A stretch of 64,000 nucleotides of DNA from Sphingomonas sp. Leaf242. Lineage in GTDB: Bacteria; Pseudomonadota; Alphaproteobacteria; Sphingomonadales; Sphingomonadaceae. Shown here in pieces: positions 52,644 to 61,493 of this stretch (the first letter of the stretch is position 1; each line of letters opens with the position of its first letter). The position numbers were made by a program, and so were the translations under genes. The stretch spans positions 752,972 to 816,971 of the forward strand of contig NZ_LMLW01000001.1 in assembly GCF_001422045.1 (NCBI RefSeq), in the 5' to 3' direction. The notes under the pieces are model-generated. The model was not told where the DNA came from, searched no databases, and saw only the letters and a program-made list of their open reading frames with translations.

Positions 52644-52967
52644 CTAGGCGTTGGGCGGGCTAAGCTCAAGGGGCGTGCGTTCGAGAACCTGGGCGAGCCC
52701 TTCGAGACGATCGGCGATCCGGGTAAGTGCGATCTCGCTGACTGCGGAGCCTTCGGGTGGCCGGTGCGCGGCTTCGTCGAGGTCGTCGGCGAGCATCAGC
52801 GCGACGAACAGCATCGCGCGCTCGGCGCTGAGACCGCCGGCCGCGCGGTCCGCGGTCGCCCAGCGCTCGGCGACCATCGCGCCCAGCAGCCGCACGCGCG
52901 ACTCTTCGCCGTCACGGCAGGCGACGGCGTGGGGACGGCCGCCGATATCGAGCATGACCTGGGCCAT
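52644..52967 (-). CDS. zapA: Cell division protein ZapA
   Basis: A 107-residue ZapA-type FtsZ-ring stabiliser. The N-terminal domain starts MAQVMLDIGGRPHAVACRDGEE, followed by the RVRLLGAMVAERW helix, and the C-terminal part is a coiled coil (MLFVALMLADDLDEAA). The family identity is supported by the position next to 6S RNA. The start overlaps the stop of a short coiled-coil gene by one base (TGATG), so it is the second gene of the unit. Confidence 0.87.
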   Translation of the reverse strand: MAQVMLDIGGRPHAVACRDGEESRVRLLGAMVAERWATADRAAGGLSAERAMLFVALMLADDLDEAAHRPPEGSAVSEIALTRIADRLEGLAQVLERTPLELSPPNA

Positions 52968-53161
52968 CAGTTGGGGCTCCCGCGCGTGATGACGTCGTCG
53001 AGCGCGGCGACGGCTTCGGCCATCCGCGCCTTGAGGGCGGCGTGGCGCTTGGCGAGCGCGTCGCCGGCTTCGGTGCGGGCTGCAATGGCGGATTCGATCC
53101 GTGCGATCGCGGCGTCGATCCGTTCGACGGCAGTTGGTCCGTCGGGAAGTGTTTCTGACAT
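52967..53161 (-). CDS. Short coiled-coil protein upstream of zapA
   Basis: 64 residues, Ala/Arg/Glu-rich and predicted to be almost wholly helical: AVERIDAAIARIESAIAARTEAGDALAKRHAALKARMAEAVAALDD is one continuous heptad pattern. No named family is recognised. Its position before zapA and coiled-coil nature suggest a partner in division (a ZapB-like role), but that is a guess. The ATG at 53161 gives a compact protein; the longer open frame upstream is antisense to gap. Confidence 0.72.
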   Translation of the reverse strand: MSETLPDGPTAVERIDAAIARIESAIAARTEAGDALAKRHAALKARMAEAVAALDDVITRGSPN

Positions 53162-53305
53162 GCCATGCGAGATAGCATGGACGGGGGGTGCGACAAGTCG
53201 GTTTAGGCGAAACCCATCACCATCCACGGTGTTGACAGGGCGCCCCACCGCCCCGCAAAGGCTGCGCGCCCGGAACGGACTCGCGGGCGTAGCGGAGATA
53301 CAGCA

Positions 53306-54316
53306 ATGACGGTCAAGGTTGCGATCAATGGTTTCGGGCGCATCGGCCGTCTCGTCGCCCGTGCGGTACTCGAACAGTCGAACGGCGCACTCGAACTCGT
53401 CGCGATCAACGATCTCGGCGATGCCAAGTCGAACGCCTGGCTGTTCAAGCGTGACAGCGTGCACGGCAAGTATCCGGGTGAGGTTTCGGCCGAGGGCAAC
53501 GAGCTGGTCGTCGACGGCAAGCGCATTCGCGTTACCGCCGAGCGCGACCCCGCCAATCTGCCGCACGCCGAGCTGGGCGTCGACATCGTCCTCGAATGCA
53601 CCGGCTTCTTCACCGACAAGGCGAGCTGCCAGAAGCATCTCGATGCGGGTGCCAAGAAGGTGCTGATCTCGGCGCCTGGCAAGAACGTCGACCTGACCGT
53701 CGTTTACGGCGTCAACCACGACAAGCTGACCGCCGAGCATACGATCGTCTCGAACGCGTCATGCACCACCAACTGCCTCGCGCCCGTCGCCAAGGTGCTG
53801 AACGATGCGATCGGCATCGAGCGCGGCCTGATGACGACCGTGCATGCGTACACCAACGACCAGAAGATCCTCGACCAGATCCACCCGGATCTGCGTCGTG
53901 CGCGTGCTGCGGCGATGTCGATGATCCCGACCACGACGGGGGCCGCGCGTGCGGTTGCCGAAGTGCTGCCGGAGCTGAAGGGCAAGCTCGACGGTTCGGC
54001 AATCCGCGTGCCGGTGCCGGACGTTTCGCTGATCGACCTGACCTTCACCCCGTCGCGCGATACGACGCGTGAAGAGGTGAATGCGGTGCTGAAGGCGGCC
54101 TCCGAGAGCGGCCCGCTGGTCGGCGTGCTCGACTGGTCGGACGAGCCGCTCGTCTCGATCGATCTCCAGCATACCCCGGCGTCGTCGACGATCGACAGCC
54201 TGGAGACCGCGGTGATCGACGGCAAGCTGGTCCGTGTCGTCAGCTGGTACGACAACGAGTGGGGCTTCTCGAACCGCATGGTCGATACGGCCACGGCGAT
54301 GGCGAAGTTCATCTAA
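53306..54316 (+). CDS. gap: Glyceraldehyde-3-phosphate dehydrogenase, type I
   Basis: Catalyses the NAD-linked oxidation of glyceraldehyde 3-phosphate in glycolysis/Entner-Doudoroff. The 336-residue protein has NAD motif [14 protein letters not shown], the active-site cysteine C153 in [12 protein letters not shown], the catalytic His region (VHAYTNDQ) and C-terminal [14 protein letters not shown]. The presence of pgk and fba nearby gives a glycolytic gene group. GGAGA lies upstream of the ATG. Confidence 0.98.
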   Translation: MTVKVAINGFGRIGRLVARAVLEQSNGALELVAINDLGDAKSNAWLFKRDSVHGKYPGEVSAEGNELVVDGKRIRVTAERDPANLPHAELGVDIVLECTGFFTDKASCQKHLDAGAKKVLISAPGKNVDLTVVYGVNHDKLTAEHTIVSNASCTTNCLAPVAKVLNDAIGIERGLMTTVHAYTNDQKILDQIHPDLRRARAAAMSMIPTTTGAARAVAEVLPELKGKLDGSAIRVPVPDVSLIDLTFTPSRDTTREEVNAVLKAASESGPLVGVLDWSDEPLVSIDLQHTPASSTIDSLETAVIDGKLVRVVSWYDNEWGFSNRMVDTATAMAKFI

Positions 54317-54341
54317 GCTCGCGATCTATGCGTCCCCTCTT

Positions 54342-54416
54342 CCGTTCGCTTCGAGCGCAGTCGAGAAGTCGTTTCCCGTGACAGATGGTGTCTCGACTGC
54401 GCTCGACACGAACGGG
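54342..54416. repeat. Palindromic repeat family E
   Basis: CCGTTCGCTTCGAGCGCAGT pairs with TGCGCTCGACACGAACGG, and TCGAGAA with TCTCGA. Its right edge, AACGGGGAGGGA, appears to act as the ribosome site of the MOSC gene. Confidence 0.82.
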
Positions 54417-54425
54417 GAGGGAGCG

Positions 54426-54911
54426 GTGGCTCAGGCCCCGGCCTCGACGACAGTCGGCACGATCGCCGGGATCGCTCGCCACGCCCGCGCCAAAGCCCCT
54501 ATGGAGGTCATCGACGATGTCGAGATCACCATCGAGGCTGGTCTGCACGGCGACTTCCGCGGTCGCGTGAAGCCCGGCGGCAAGGGGCGGCGGCAGGTCA
54601 CGTTGCTCGAACGTGGCGACTGGGACGCCGCGATGGCCGAAGTCGGGCGCGATATTCCGTGGTACGAGCGCCGTGCGAACCTGCTCGTCGACGGCTTCGA
54701 TCTTCCCCAGATACCCGGCACGCGGCTGCGCATCGGCGCGGACGTCGTCCTGGAGGTGACGCGCCATACCGATCCGTGCGACCGCATGGATGCACTGGCG
54801 CCAGGATTGTTCGCCGCGCTGACGCCGGACTGGCGGGGCGGGGCGTGTACCCGAGTTTTGATGGGCGGCAGAATCGCCGTCGGTGATGAGATCAGGATCG
54901 AAGAACCATGA
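54426..54911 (+). CDS. MOSC domain-containing protein
   Basis: 161 residues. The MOSC (molybdenum cofactor sulfurase C-terminal) fold shows as [50 protein letters not shown] and the conserved cysteine region [20 protein letters not shown] proteins bind molybdopterin-linked or sulfur-carrying groups; the substrate here is unknown. The GTG at 54426 is chosen because GGGGAGGGA lies 5-12 bases upstream; the frame runs further upstream through the repeat and gap. Its stop overlaps pgk by 4 bp (ATGA), an odd partnership. Confidence 0.85.
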   Translation: MAQAPASTTVGTIAGIARHARAKAPMEVIDDVEITIEAGLHGDFRGRVKPGGKGRRQVTLLERGDWDAAMAEVGRDIPWYERRANLLVDGFDLPQIPGTRLRIGADVVLEVTRHTDPCDRMDALAPGLFAALTPDWRGGACTRVLMGGRIAVGDEIRIEEP

Positions 54912-56098
54912 CCAAGCCATTCAAGACGCTCGATGATATGGGCGATGTCCAGGGCAAGCGCGTGCTCGTGCGCGAAGACCTCAACGTGCCGATGGCCGAG
55001 GGTCGCGTCACCGACGATACCCGTCTGCGCGCCACCGTCGCGACGGTTGGCGAACTCGCCGACAAGGGCGCGATCGTCCTCGTCCTCGCGCATTTCGGCC
55101 GTCCGAAGGGGGTGCCGAGCCCCGAATTCTCGCTTTCGCAGGTCGTGAAGCCGTATAGCGAAGTGCTCGGCCGCGAAGTACGCTACATCGACTGGGAAGG
55201 GGCGGATGACGCCGTCGCTACGCTCGAACCCGGCGATATCGCGGTTCTGGAGAACACGCGCTTCTTCGGCGGCGAGGAGACAAACGACGCGGCGGTCGTC
55301 CAGCGGTTTGCAAGCCTTGGCGATCTCTACGTCAACGATGCCTTCTCGGCTGCGCACCGCGCGCATGCCTCGACCGAGGGTATTGCCCACGTATTGCCCG
55401 CCTTTGCCGGCCGGGCGATGGAAGCCGAACTCGATGCGCTCCAGAAGGCGCTTGGCGAGCCCGAGCATCCGGTTGCGGCGGTCGTGGGGGGCGCGAAGGT
55501 GTCGTCGAAGCTCGACGTGCTGCGGCATCTCGTCACCAAGGTAGATCATCTGATCATCGGCGGCGGCATGGCGAACACCTTCCTCGCGGCGCGCGGGGTC
55601 GATGTCGGTAAAAGCCTTTGCGAGCATGATCTTGCGAGCGTTTGCGAACAGATCATGGAAGCTGCGGACAAGGCGAACTGCACCGTCCACCTGCCGTACG
55701 ACGTCGTGGTCGCCAAGGAGTTCAAGCCGAACCCCGCCACCCGTACGGTCAACGTGCACGAAGTCGCCGCCGACGAGATGATTCTCGACGTCGGTCCGGC
55801 TGCGGTCGAGTCGCTCGGCGACGTGCTGAAGAACTGCCGCACGTTGGTATGGAACGGCCCGCTCGGCGCGTTCGAGACGCCGCCGTTCGACAAGGCAACC
55901 GTCGCGCTCGCCAAGACCGCTGCGGCGCTTACCGAAGGCGGTTCACTCGTCTCGGTCGCGGGCGGTGGCGATACGGTTGCGGCGCTCAATCACGCGGGCG
56001 TCGCGGATGCGTTCACCTTCGTCTCGACGGCGGGCGGCGCGTTTCTCGAGTGGATGGAAGGCAAGGACCTCCCCGGCGTCGCGGCGCTGACGCGTTAA
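54908..56098 (+). CDS. pgk: Phosphoglycerate kinase
   Basis: Makes ATP from 1,3-bisphosphoglycerate in glycolysis. The 396-residue protein has the N-terminal [28 protein letters not shown], the substrate-binding [22 protein letters not shown], and the C-terminal nucleotide-binding [14 protein letters not shown] and [11 protein letters not shown]. It overlaps the MOSC gene by 4 bp. Its TAA shares a TTAA with the stop of the convergent thioredoxin-like gene. Confidence 0.97.
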   Translation: MTKPFKTLDDMGDVQGKRVLVREDLNVPMAEGRVTDDTRLRATVATVGELADKGAIVLVLAHFGRPKGVPSPEFSLSQVVKPYSEVLGREVRYIDWEGADDAVATLEPGDIAVLENTRFFGGEETNDAAVVQRFASLGDLYVNDAFSAAHRAHASTEGIAHVLPAFAGRAMEAELDALQKALGEPEHPVAAVVGGAKVSSKLDVLRHLVTKVDHLIIGGGMANTFLAARGVDVGKSLCEHDLASVCEQIMEAADKANCTVHLPYDVVVAKEFKPNPATRTVNVHEVAADEMILDVGPAAVESLGDVLKNCRTLVWNGPLGAFETPPFDKATVALAKTAAALTEGGSLVSVAGGGDTVAALNHAGVADAFTFVSTAGGAFLEWMEGKDLPGVAALTR

Positions 56099-56583
56099 GG
56101 CGCTGGTTCCCGCAGCAACGGGACCAGCAAGGTATTGAGTTCATTCAGGTCGAACGCGCCGGCTTTCGCATAGCGAACCATGCCGGCGCGATCGATGATG
56201 TAGTTGGTGGGGAGGGCGCCCATCACCGCGAACGGTCCCTTGATTCGCCGCGCCGACGGGATCGTCATCGCGGCGAACAGGGGTTTCAGCTTGAACGCAG
56301 GCAGCGAATCCTCCGTCGCCACTGCGAACACGCGCAGGCCGTTGTCCTTGCGAATGCGGTAATAGCTGTCGAGCAGCGGAAGCTCCGCCTTGCACGGCCC
56401 GCACCATGTCGCCCAAAAGTTCAAGACGACGACCTGTCCGTGCAGATCGGCACTGCGCACCTTGGTCCCGTCGATCAACGTCAGTTCGAACGGCGGCGCT
56501 GGTTCGCCGATCTTGACTGCGGCCGTCGCAGCGGAGGCGATCGCGATCATCGCGCATGCGACGACGCTTTGCATAATCTTCAT
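56095..56583 (-). CDS. TlpA-like thioredoxin-fold lipid/periplasmic thiol protein
   Basis: 162 residues. An N-terminal signal peptide or anchor ([21 protein letters not shown]) is followed by a thioredoxin domain with the redox motif [15 protein letters not shown] (C61, C64) and the cis-proline region [11 protein letters not shown]. It likely works in the periplasm, reducing or transferring thiols, as do TlpA/ResA-type proteins. The ATG at 56583 is chosen because it begins at the signal peptide; the longer open frame upstream overlaps the toxin-antitoxin operator. Convergent with pgk, sharing stop bases. Confidence 0.87.
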   Translation of the reverse strand: MKIMQSVVACAMIAIASAATAAVKIGEPAPPFELTLIDGTKVRSADLHGQVVVLNFWATWCGPCKAELPLLDSYYRIRKDNGLRVFAVATEDSLPAFKLKPLFAAMTIPSARRIKGPFAVMGALPTNYIIDRAGMVRYAKAGAFDLNELNTLLVPLLREPAP

Positions 56584-56700
56584 TTGCCCGCCCCTGTGCC
56601 GTCCGCCCCGTATTTCGAGAGTGTCGGCGTCGAGAGATCCAACGTCAATTACCAGGTTTGCAGTGCAGCCGGGGTTGATCCTCGACACCCGCCCACCTAT

Positions 56701-56716
56701 GTTTAACATGTTAAAC
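56701..56716. promoter_or_regulatory. Perfect 16-bp palindrome before the toxin-antitoxin pair
   Basis: GTTTAACATGTTAAAC is an exact inverted repeat, 10 bp before the antitoxin ATG and next to its ribosome site. Ribbon-helix-helix antitoxins normally repress their own operon through such a site, so it is the likely operator. Confidence 0.7.
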
Positions 56717-56726
56717 GGAGACTCGG

Positions 56727-56993
56727 ATGCTCGGCGTCAGGCTCGATAGCGAACTCGAAGAGCGACTCGCGGCGGTTGCGCGCACCCAAGGGCGCAGCAA
56801 GAGCGATATCGCACGCGAAGCCGTACGACGCTATGTCGAACGCCACGACGAGGCTTTCCTTGCCGAGGCTAAGCGGCAGTCGCTCGCGGCGGCGGCACTT
56901 GGCTGGGCCGAAGAAGACGACGCATGGGAGCGGTTGGGTGTGGCTTGGGATGATCCGGAGCCTGCCAGCAATCGCCGTGATGCCGCCGAATGA
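56727..56993 (+). CDS. Ribbon-helix-helix (CopG-type) antitoxin
   Basis: An 88-residue protein. The N-terminal 45 residues are a ribbon-helix-helix motif: MLGVRLDSELEERLAAVARTQGRSKSDIAREAVRRYVERH. The C-terminal half is acidic and rich in Glu/Asp, as expected for a flexible toxin-binding tail. It sits 4 bp overlapping (ATGA) with the toxin gene. A palindrome upstream is the probable operator. It could regulate by forming a complex with the toxin (conditional cooperativity), as in related systems. Confidence 0.88.
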   Translation: MLGVRLDSELEERLAAVARTQGRSKSDIAREAVRRYVERHDEAFLAEAKRQSLAAAALGWAEEDDAWERLGVAWDDPEPASNRRDAAE

Positions 56994-57322
56994 AACGCGG
57001 TGACATTGTTACTATTGCCGACGCCAACGCAGGGGACTTTGCCAGCAAGCCGCGCCCGGCGCTCGTCGTTCAGACCAACGCGTTTCTTCAGGATCACGAC
57101 AGCGTGACGGTCTGTTTGATTACCAGCCAGCTTGCCGGCCTGGGCATGTTCCGCATACCGATTGCGGCAAATCCCGATACGGGACTCTTCAAGCCGAGCG
57201 AGATCTGTATCGACAAGGTTCAGTCGGTCTGGCGGCATCGCGTCGGCCGACGGATCGGTAATGCTTCCAACGAAACCATGTTTGCGGTTGATCAGGCACT
57301 GCGCCGATGGCTGGAACTTTAA
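56990..57322 (+). CDS. MazF/PemK-type endoribonuclease toxin
   Basis: 110 residues. Begins MKRGDIVTIADANAGDFASKPRPALVVQTNAFL, the typical PemK/MazF opening, with a conserved arginine-proline PRPALVVQ and strand VTVCLITSQL. The fold is SH3-like; the catalytic pair (Arg and Ser/Thr) is expected near residues 20-50. It would cleave mRNA at short sequences. The ATG overlaps the antitoxin stop. It ends 22 bp before fba, an unusual neighbour for a toxin. Confidence 0.88.
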   Translation: MKRGDIVTIADANAGDFASKPRPALVVQTNAFLQDHDSVTVCLITSQLAGLGMFRIPIAANPDTGLFKPSEICIDKVQSVWRHRVGRRIGNASNETMFAVDQALRRWLEL

Positions 57323-57344
57323 AATATTGAGAAAGGACTTACCC

Positions 57345-58265
57345 ATGACCTCCACGATCACTCCGCAAGTCAAAACCATTCTCGACAAGTACGAAGCCAC
57401 CAGTTCGGCGGTGAAGGCGAACCTCGCGCGCATCCTGATGCAGGGCAAGCTTGGCGGCACCGGCAAGCTCGTGATCCTACCGGTCGACCAGGGCTTCGAG
57501 CATGGCCCGGCGCGCAGCTTCTCGGTCAATCCGGCGGCGTACGACCCGCATTACCACTATCAGCTCGCGATCGACGCAGGGCTCAGCGCCTATGCGGCGC
57601 CGCTCGGGATGCTCGAAGCGGGTGCGGATACGTTTGCGGGGCAGATCCCGACGATCCTGAAGTGCAACAGCTCGAACAGTTGGGCGACGACGATCGACCA
57701 AGCGGTGACGGCGACGGTATCCGACGCGGTGCGGCTCGGGTCGGCGGCGATCGGCTTCACGATCTATCCGGGCGCGGACCAGTTCTTCGATCTCGTCGAG
57801 GAAATCCGCGAGCTGAGCGAAGAGGCGAAGTCGGTCGGCATCGCGACCGTCATCTGGTCTTACCCGCGGGGCGGCGAGCTCACCAAGGACGGCGAGCTCG
57901 CTTTGGACGTCGGCGCCTATGCCGCGCACATCGCGGCGCTGCTCGGCGCGCACATCATCAAGACCAAGCTGCCGACCGCGCATATCGAGCAGAAGGAAGC
58001 CAAGCAGCTCTACGCGAACACCGACTGGTCGAAGCAGTCGGACCGCGTGAAGCATGTCGTCCAGTCGAGCTTTGCCGGGCGTCGCATTAACGTCTTCTCG
58101 GGCGGCGCGTCGAAGGGCGAGGACGCGATCTTCCAGGACGCGCGCGACATTCGCGACGGCGGCGGTAACGGCTCGATCATCGGCCGCAACACCTTCCAGC
58201 GTCCGCGCGACGAAGCGCTGGCGATGCTCGACCGGATCATCCGGATCTACAAGAACGAGGAGTAA
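57345..58265 (+). CDS. fba: Class I fructose-bisphosphate aldolase
   Basis: Cleaves fructose 1,6-bisphosphate to triose phosphates. The 306-residue protein is of the archaeal/FbaB-like class I type (DhnA family), not class II: LVILPVDQGFEHGPARSF and IIKTKLPTAHIEQKEAK are present, the latter holding the probable Schiff-base lysine region. GAGAAAGGA lies upstream of the ATG at 57345. It is 22 bp downstream of the MazF toxin and could share its transcript; no clear separate promoter was found. Confidence 0.93.
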   Translation: MTSTITPQVKTILDKYEATSSAVKANLARILMQGKLGGTGKLVILPVDQGFEHGPARSFSVNPAAYDPHYHYQLAIDAGLSAYAAPLGMLEAGADTFAGQIPTILKCNSSNSWATTIDQAVTATVSDAVRLGSAAIGFTIYPGADQFFDLVEEIRELSEEAKSVGIATVIWSYPRGGELTKDGELALDVGAYAAHIAALLGAHIIKTKLPTAHIEQKEAKQLYANTDWSKQSDRVKHVVQSSFAGRRINVFSGGASKGEDAIFQDARDIRDGGGNGSIIGRNTFQRPRDEALAMLDRIIRIYKNEE

Positions 58266-58282
58266 GCCTCGGTTTGCCTGCG

Positions 58283-58311
58283 CGTCACTCTGGTCCTGCG
58301 CCGGGGTGACG
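58283..58311 (+). terminator. Hairpin after fba
   Basis: CGTCAC (58283-58288) and GTGACG (58306-58311) pair, with CTGG/CCGG continuing the stem. It lies 18 bp after the fba stop. A T-run is absent. Confidence 0.45.
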
Positions 58312-58341
58312 TGGCGGATATGAGCGGCTAGGGGGGCGGAC

Positions 58342-59031
58342 ATGACCGAATTCGAAGATCCGCTGGGCCCGCTCGATCCCAATTTCGCCGAGAATTTCCG
58401 CCGCGACATACGTAGGCCGGCTTGCCAGCTTTATCTGGTGTCGCCGCTGGACGTCGGTGGCGACTTTCCGGAGCGTCTTGCTCGGGCGCTCGACGCCGGG
58501 CCGGTGGCTGCGTTCCAGTTTCGCGTGAAAGATATCGATCAGCATGCAGCTGCGGCGCTGGGCGAGCCGTTGCGCGCGATCTGTGCCGAGCGCGATGTCG
58601 CGTTCATCGTCAACGACGATATCGGGTTGGCGAAGCGGCTCGATGCTGACGGCGTGCATCTCGGGCAGGACGATGGCGATCCGCGCGAGGCGCGGGCGCA
58701 GCTTGGGCCCAATGCGCAGATCGGCGTGAGCTGTCACGGCAGTCGTCATCTGGCGATGGAAGCGGGCGAGGCTGGGGCCGATTACGTTGCGTTCGGGGCG
58801 TTCTATCCGACGACGACGAAGGTCGCGACGCATACCGCCGAGCCGGTGATCCTGTCCTGGTGGTCGACCTTGTTCGAGATGCCTTGCGTCGCGATCGGTG
58901 GCATCACGCCGGAAAACGCCGCGCCGCTCGTGGCGGCTGGCGCGGACTTCATTGCGGTGTCGGGCGCCGTCTGGGGCGGCGACGAGGTCGCGGCCATCAA
59001 GGCCTTCGGCGAGGTTCTCGCCCGGCGCTGA
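58342..59031 (+). CDS. thiE: Thiamine phosphate synthase
   Basis: Joins the pyrimidine and thiazole moieties of thiamine. The 229-residue TIM-barrel protein has [70 protein letters not shown] and [29 protein letters not shown], covering the pyrophosphate-binding loops. The N-terminal 25 residues are extra compared with E. coli ThiE. No TPP riboswitch was seen upstream. It lies alone after fba. Confidence 0.92.
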   Translation: MTEFEDPLGPLDPNFAENFRRDIRRPACQLYLVSPLDVGGDFPERLARALDAGPVAAFQFRVKDIDQHAAAALGEPLRAICAERDVAFIVNDDIGLAKRLDADGVHLGQDDGDPREARAQLGPNAQIGVSCHGSRHLAMEAGEAGADYVAFGAFYPTTTKVATHTAEPVILSWWSTLFEMPCVAIGGITPENAAPLVAAGADFIAVSGAVWGGDEVAAIKAFGEVLARR

Positions 59032-59098
59032 GATCGCGCTGAACCGTTGGAAACAACCGTCGTCCCGACCGTTTGATGCACGAGCGTAACGGTTTGGG

Positions 59099-60121
59099 AT
59101 GACGGGCATGACGGCATTTGTGACGAAAGCTTCGGTTCTTGCTGCGTGCCTGTTCGGGGGCGCGTCGCCCGCGTTGGCGCAGACAGAGCCGGCCAAGCCC
59201 GTACCGATCGATCGCAATATCCTGCACGTGCAGGTGATCCTCGACCATCTCGGCTTCGGGCCGGGCGTACTGGACGGTCGCGGCGGGCAGTCGTTGGTCG
59301 CCGCGCTGAAGGGGTTCCAGGAGGCGAAGGGGCTGCCGGTTACCGGCAAGGCTGACGCGCGGACGTTGCAGGCGCTGTATCCGTACCGCGCCGCGCGGCC
59401 GACCGTGACGGTCGCGCTGACGCCGGAGATGCTGGCGGGGCCGTTCGTCAATCCGTTCCCGAAGGATCCCGCCAAGCAGGCCGAACTGCCGTCGCTGGGC
59501 TACAAGACAGTCATGGAGAAGCTCGGCGAGATGTTCCACACGACGCCGGCGGTGATCCTCGCGCTGAACTCGCCGACGACGAAGCTGTCGCCGGGGACGA
59601 AGGTGGTGTTCCCCAACGCGCTGCCATCGTCGCGCGCCTATGATCCAAAGCTGAAGCCGGACTGGATCGCGACGCTCACCATGCTGAATGTCGACGCGGT
59701 GCAGCCTAAGGCGGATCATGTCGTTGTCGACAAGTCCGACGGTGTGCTCCGCGTTATGGACGCTAACGACAAGCTAATCGCGCAATTCTCGGCGACGATG
59801 GGATCGAGCCACGATCCGCTGCCGCTCGGTACGTGGACGATCAAGGGTTCGGATTACAATCCGAAGTTCCATTTCAACCCGGCGCTGTTCTGGGATGCGA
59901 AGAAGGGGCAGCAGAAGGAGATGCTGCCGCCGGGGCCGAACGGTCCGGTCGGGGTGGTCTGGATGGATCTCTCTAAGCCGCATTACGGCATTCATGGTAC
60001 GCCAAACCCCGAGACGATCGGACGTGCGGAGAGCCATGGCTGTATCCGCCTGACCAACTGGGATGCGGCGCGGTTGTCGATGATGATCAAGCCGGGGACC
60101 AAGGCCGTGTTCCAGGCCTGA
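59099..60121 (+). CDS. L,D-transpeptidase with peptidoglycan-binding domain
   Basis: 340 residues. Signal peptide (MTGMTAFVTKASVLAACLFGGASPALAQ), then a peptidoglycan-binding domain_1 (about 40-98: VILDHLGFGPGVLDG, ALKGFQEAKGLPVTGK). The YkuD catalytic domain ends the protein with HGTPNPETIGRAESHGCIRLTNWDA, in which the HGC motif supplies the nucleophile cysteine. It acts in the periplasm to make 3-3 cross-links or to anchor proteins. It is 4 bp upstream of an M23 peptidase gene. An ATG at 59108 is an alternative start. Confidence 0.93.
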   Translation: MTGMTAFVTKASVLAACLFGGASPALAQTEPAKPVPIDRNILHVQVILDHLGFGPGVLDGRGGQSLVAALKGFQEAKGLPVTGKADARTLQALYPYRAARPTVTVALTPEMLAGPFVNPFPKDPAKQAELPSLGYKTVMEKLGEMFHTTPAVILALNSPTTKLSPGTKVVFPNALPSSRAYDPKLKPDWIATLTMLNVDAVQPKADHVVVDKSDGVLRVMDANDKLIAQFSATMGSSHDPLPLGTWTIKGSDYNPKFHFNPALFWDAKKGQQKEMLPPGPNGPVGVVWMDLSKPHYGIHGTPNPETIGRAESHGCIRLTNWDAARLSMMIKPGTKAVFQA

Positions 60122-60125
60122 GGCG

Positions 60126-60731
60126 ATGACGCGGACGTTCTGGATCATTCTCGGGCTGATCGTGGTGGCGATCGGCGCGTTCGCCTCGATGGTGTCGTTC
60201 GGCAGCAGCGGTAGCGGCATCGAGCGGCGGATACCTTGGCGCAAGCCGGTGCCCGCCGCGGAGGGTCCCACTGTTTCCGTGACGCCGGGAGCGCTGGCCA
60301 TCCCCGTGGCTGGCGTGTCGCGGAAAGCAATTGCGGACAGCTGGAACGATGCGCGGGGCGGCGGTCTACGCGGCCATCATGGCACCGATATCATGGCACC
60401 GGCTGGCACGCCCGTGGTCGCGGCCGCGCCGGGGCGGGTCGAGAAGCTGTTTCAGAGCGGGCTTGGCGGGATCACGCTGTACGTGCGTTCGCCCGACCGG
60501 CGCTGGACCTATTATTATGCGCACCTTGCCGGGTACGCGGCTGGCATCCGCGAGGGGATGCCGGTCAAGGCGGGCGATACGCTCGGCTATGTCGGCGACA
60601 CCGGCGATGCGGGTGCGGGCAATTACCACCTGCATTTCGGGCTGACCAAGATGCAGCCGGGTGAGCGCTGGTGGCAGGGCGAGAACGTGAACCCGTACCC
60701 GCTGCTTGCCGGACGCGAGCGCGCCCGTTAA
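60126..60731 (+). CDS. M23 family metallopeptidase
   Basis: 201 residues. One N-terminal transmembrane helix or uncleaved signal (FWIILGLIVVAIGAFASMVSF) and a C-terminal LytM domain with the zinc ligands in HHGTDIMAP (HxxxD) and the second motif HLHFG. The domain is a DD-endopeptidase of peptidoglycan, or an amidase activator if degenerate; here all ligands appear intact. It follows the L,D-transpeptidase by 4 bp, so the two probably remodel peptidoglycan together. Confidence 0.9.
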   Translation: MTRTFWIILGLIVVAIGAFASMVSFGSSGSGIERRIPWRKPVPAAEGPTVSVTPGALAIPVAGVSRKAIADSWNDARGGGLRGHHGTDIMAPAGTPVVAAAPGRVEKLFQSGLGGITLYVRSPDRRWTYYYAHLAGYAAGIREGMPVKAGDTLGYVGDTGDAGAGNYHLHFGLTKMQPGERWWQGENVNPYPLLAGRERAR

Positions 60732-60818
60732 AGCCCGCCGCTTCGGGTTTCCGCAGAGCCACGCCTTGATGGCCATGCTTGGCGGACGGCCCCTAGCTCT
60801 TTCCAGCAGGAATCGGTC

Positions 60819-61382
60819 ATGAAGATCAACGCGGTCGAGATTCGTCCCGGCAACATTCTTGAATATGAGGGCGGCATCTGGCGCGCCGTCAAGATTCAGC
60901 ACACCCAGCCCGGCAAGGGCGGTGCCTATATGCAGGTCGAGATGAAGAACCTCATCGACGGCCGCAAGAACAACACCCGCTTCCGCTCCGCCGAGAGCGT
61001 CGAGAAGGTGCGGCTCGAGACCGTCGACTTCCAGTTCCTGTTCCGCGAAGGCGACATGCTGACGTTCATGGACAAGATCAATTACGAGCAGATCTCGCTC
61101 GACGCCGACATCCTGGGCGACGCCGCGGCGTTCCTGCAGGACGGCATGGACGTGGTGATGGAGCTCTGGGAAGAGCGGCCGATCTCGGTCCAGCTGCCTG
61201 ATACGATCGAGGCGCTGATCGTCGAGGCGGATGCCGTCGTGAAGGGGCAGACCGCCTCGTCGAGCTACAAGCCGGCGGTGCTTGAGAACGGCGTCCGCGT
61301 GATGGTGCCGCCGCATATCGGCGCTGGCACGCGGATCGTCGTCGATGTGTACGAGCAGACCTACGTTAGGCGCGCGGACTAA
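60819..61382 (+). CDS. efp: Elongation factor P
   Basis: Relieves ribosome stalling at proline stretches. The 187-residue protein has the KOW-like N-domain ([45 protein letters not shown]), with the loop lysine near residue 33 that is modified in species with EpmA. The two OB domains follow. Its position beside an inositol monophosphatase gene is common in sphingomonads. No epmA or epmB is in the window. Shine-Dalgarno CAGGAA lies upstream. Confidence 0.97.
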   Translation: MKINAVEIRPGNILEYEGGIWRAVKIQHTQPGKGGAYMQVEMKNLIDGRKNNTRFRSAESVEKVRLETVDFQFLFREGDMLTFMDKINYEQISLDADILGDAAAFLQDGMDVVMELWEERPISVQLPDTIEALIVEADAVVKGQTASSSYKPAVLENGVRVMVPPHIGAGTRIVVDVYEQTYVRRAD

Positions 61383-61383
61383 A

Positions 61384-61482
61384 TTCCCCTTCCGCTTGCG
61401 GGAGGGGTTAGGGGAGGGCCTTCTTCCAGCTTCGCGTATCGGTTCAAGCCCTCCCCCGACCCCTCCCGCAAGCGGAAGGGGA
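61384..61482. repeat. Palindromic repeat family D-like
   Basis: TTCCCCTTCCGCTTGCGGGAGG pairs with CCTCCCGCAAGCGGAAGGGG, and inner GGGGTTAGGGGAGGG with CCCTCCCCCGACCCC. Its right edge (GGGGAGGAG) serves as the ribosome site of the next gene. Confidence 0.85.
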
Positions 61483-61493
61483 GGAGATTTCTA

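Noticed and set aside
53232-53260. Housekeeping promoter of gap with TTGACA
   Set aside because: TTGACA is present at 53232, but no acceptable -10 hexamer lies 16-18 bp downstream.
58266-58341. TPP riboswitch before thiE
   Set aside because: The 76-bp gap has neither the CTGAGA box nor the second conserved TPP-binding loop; only a terminator-like hairpin is present.
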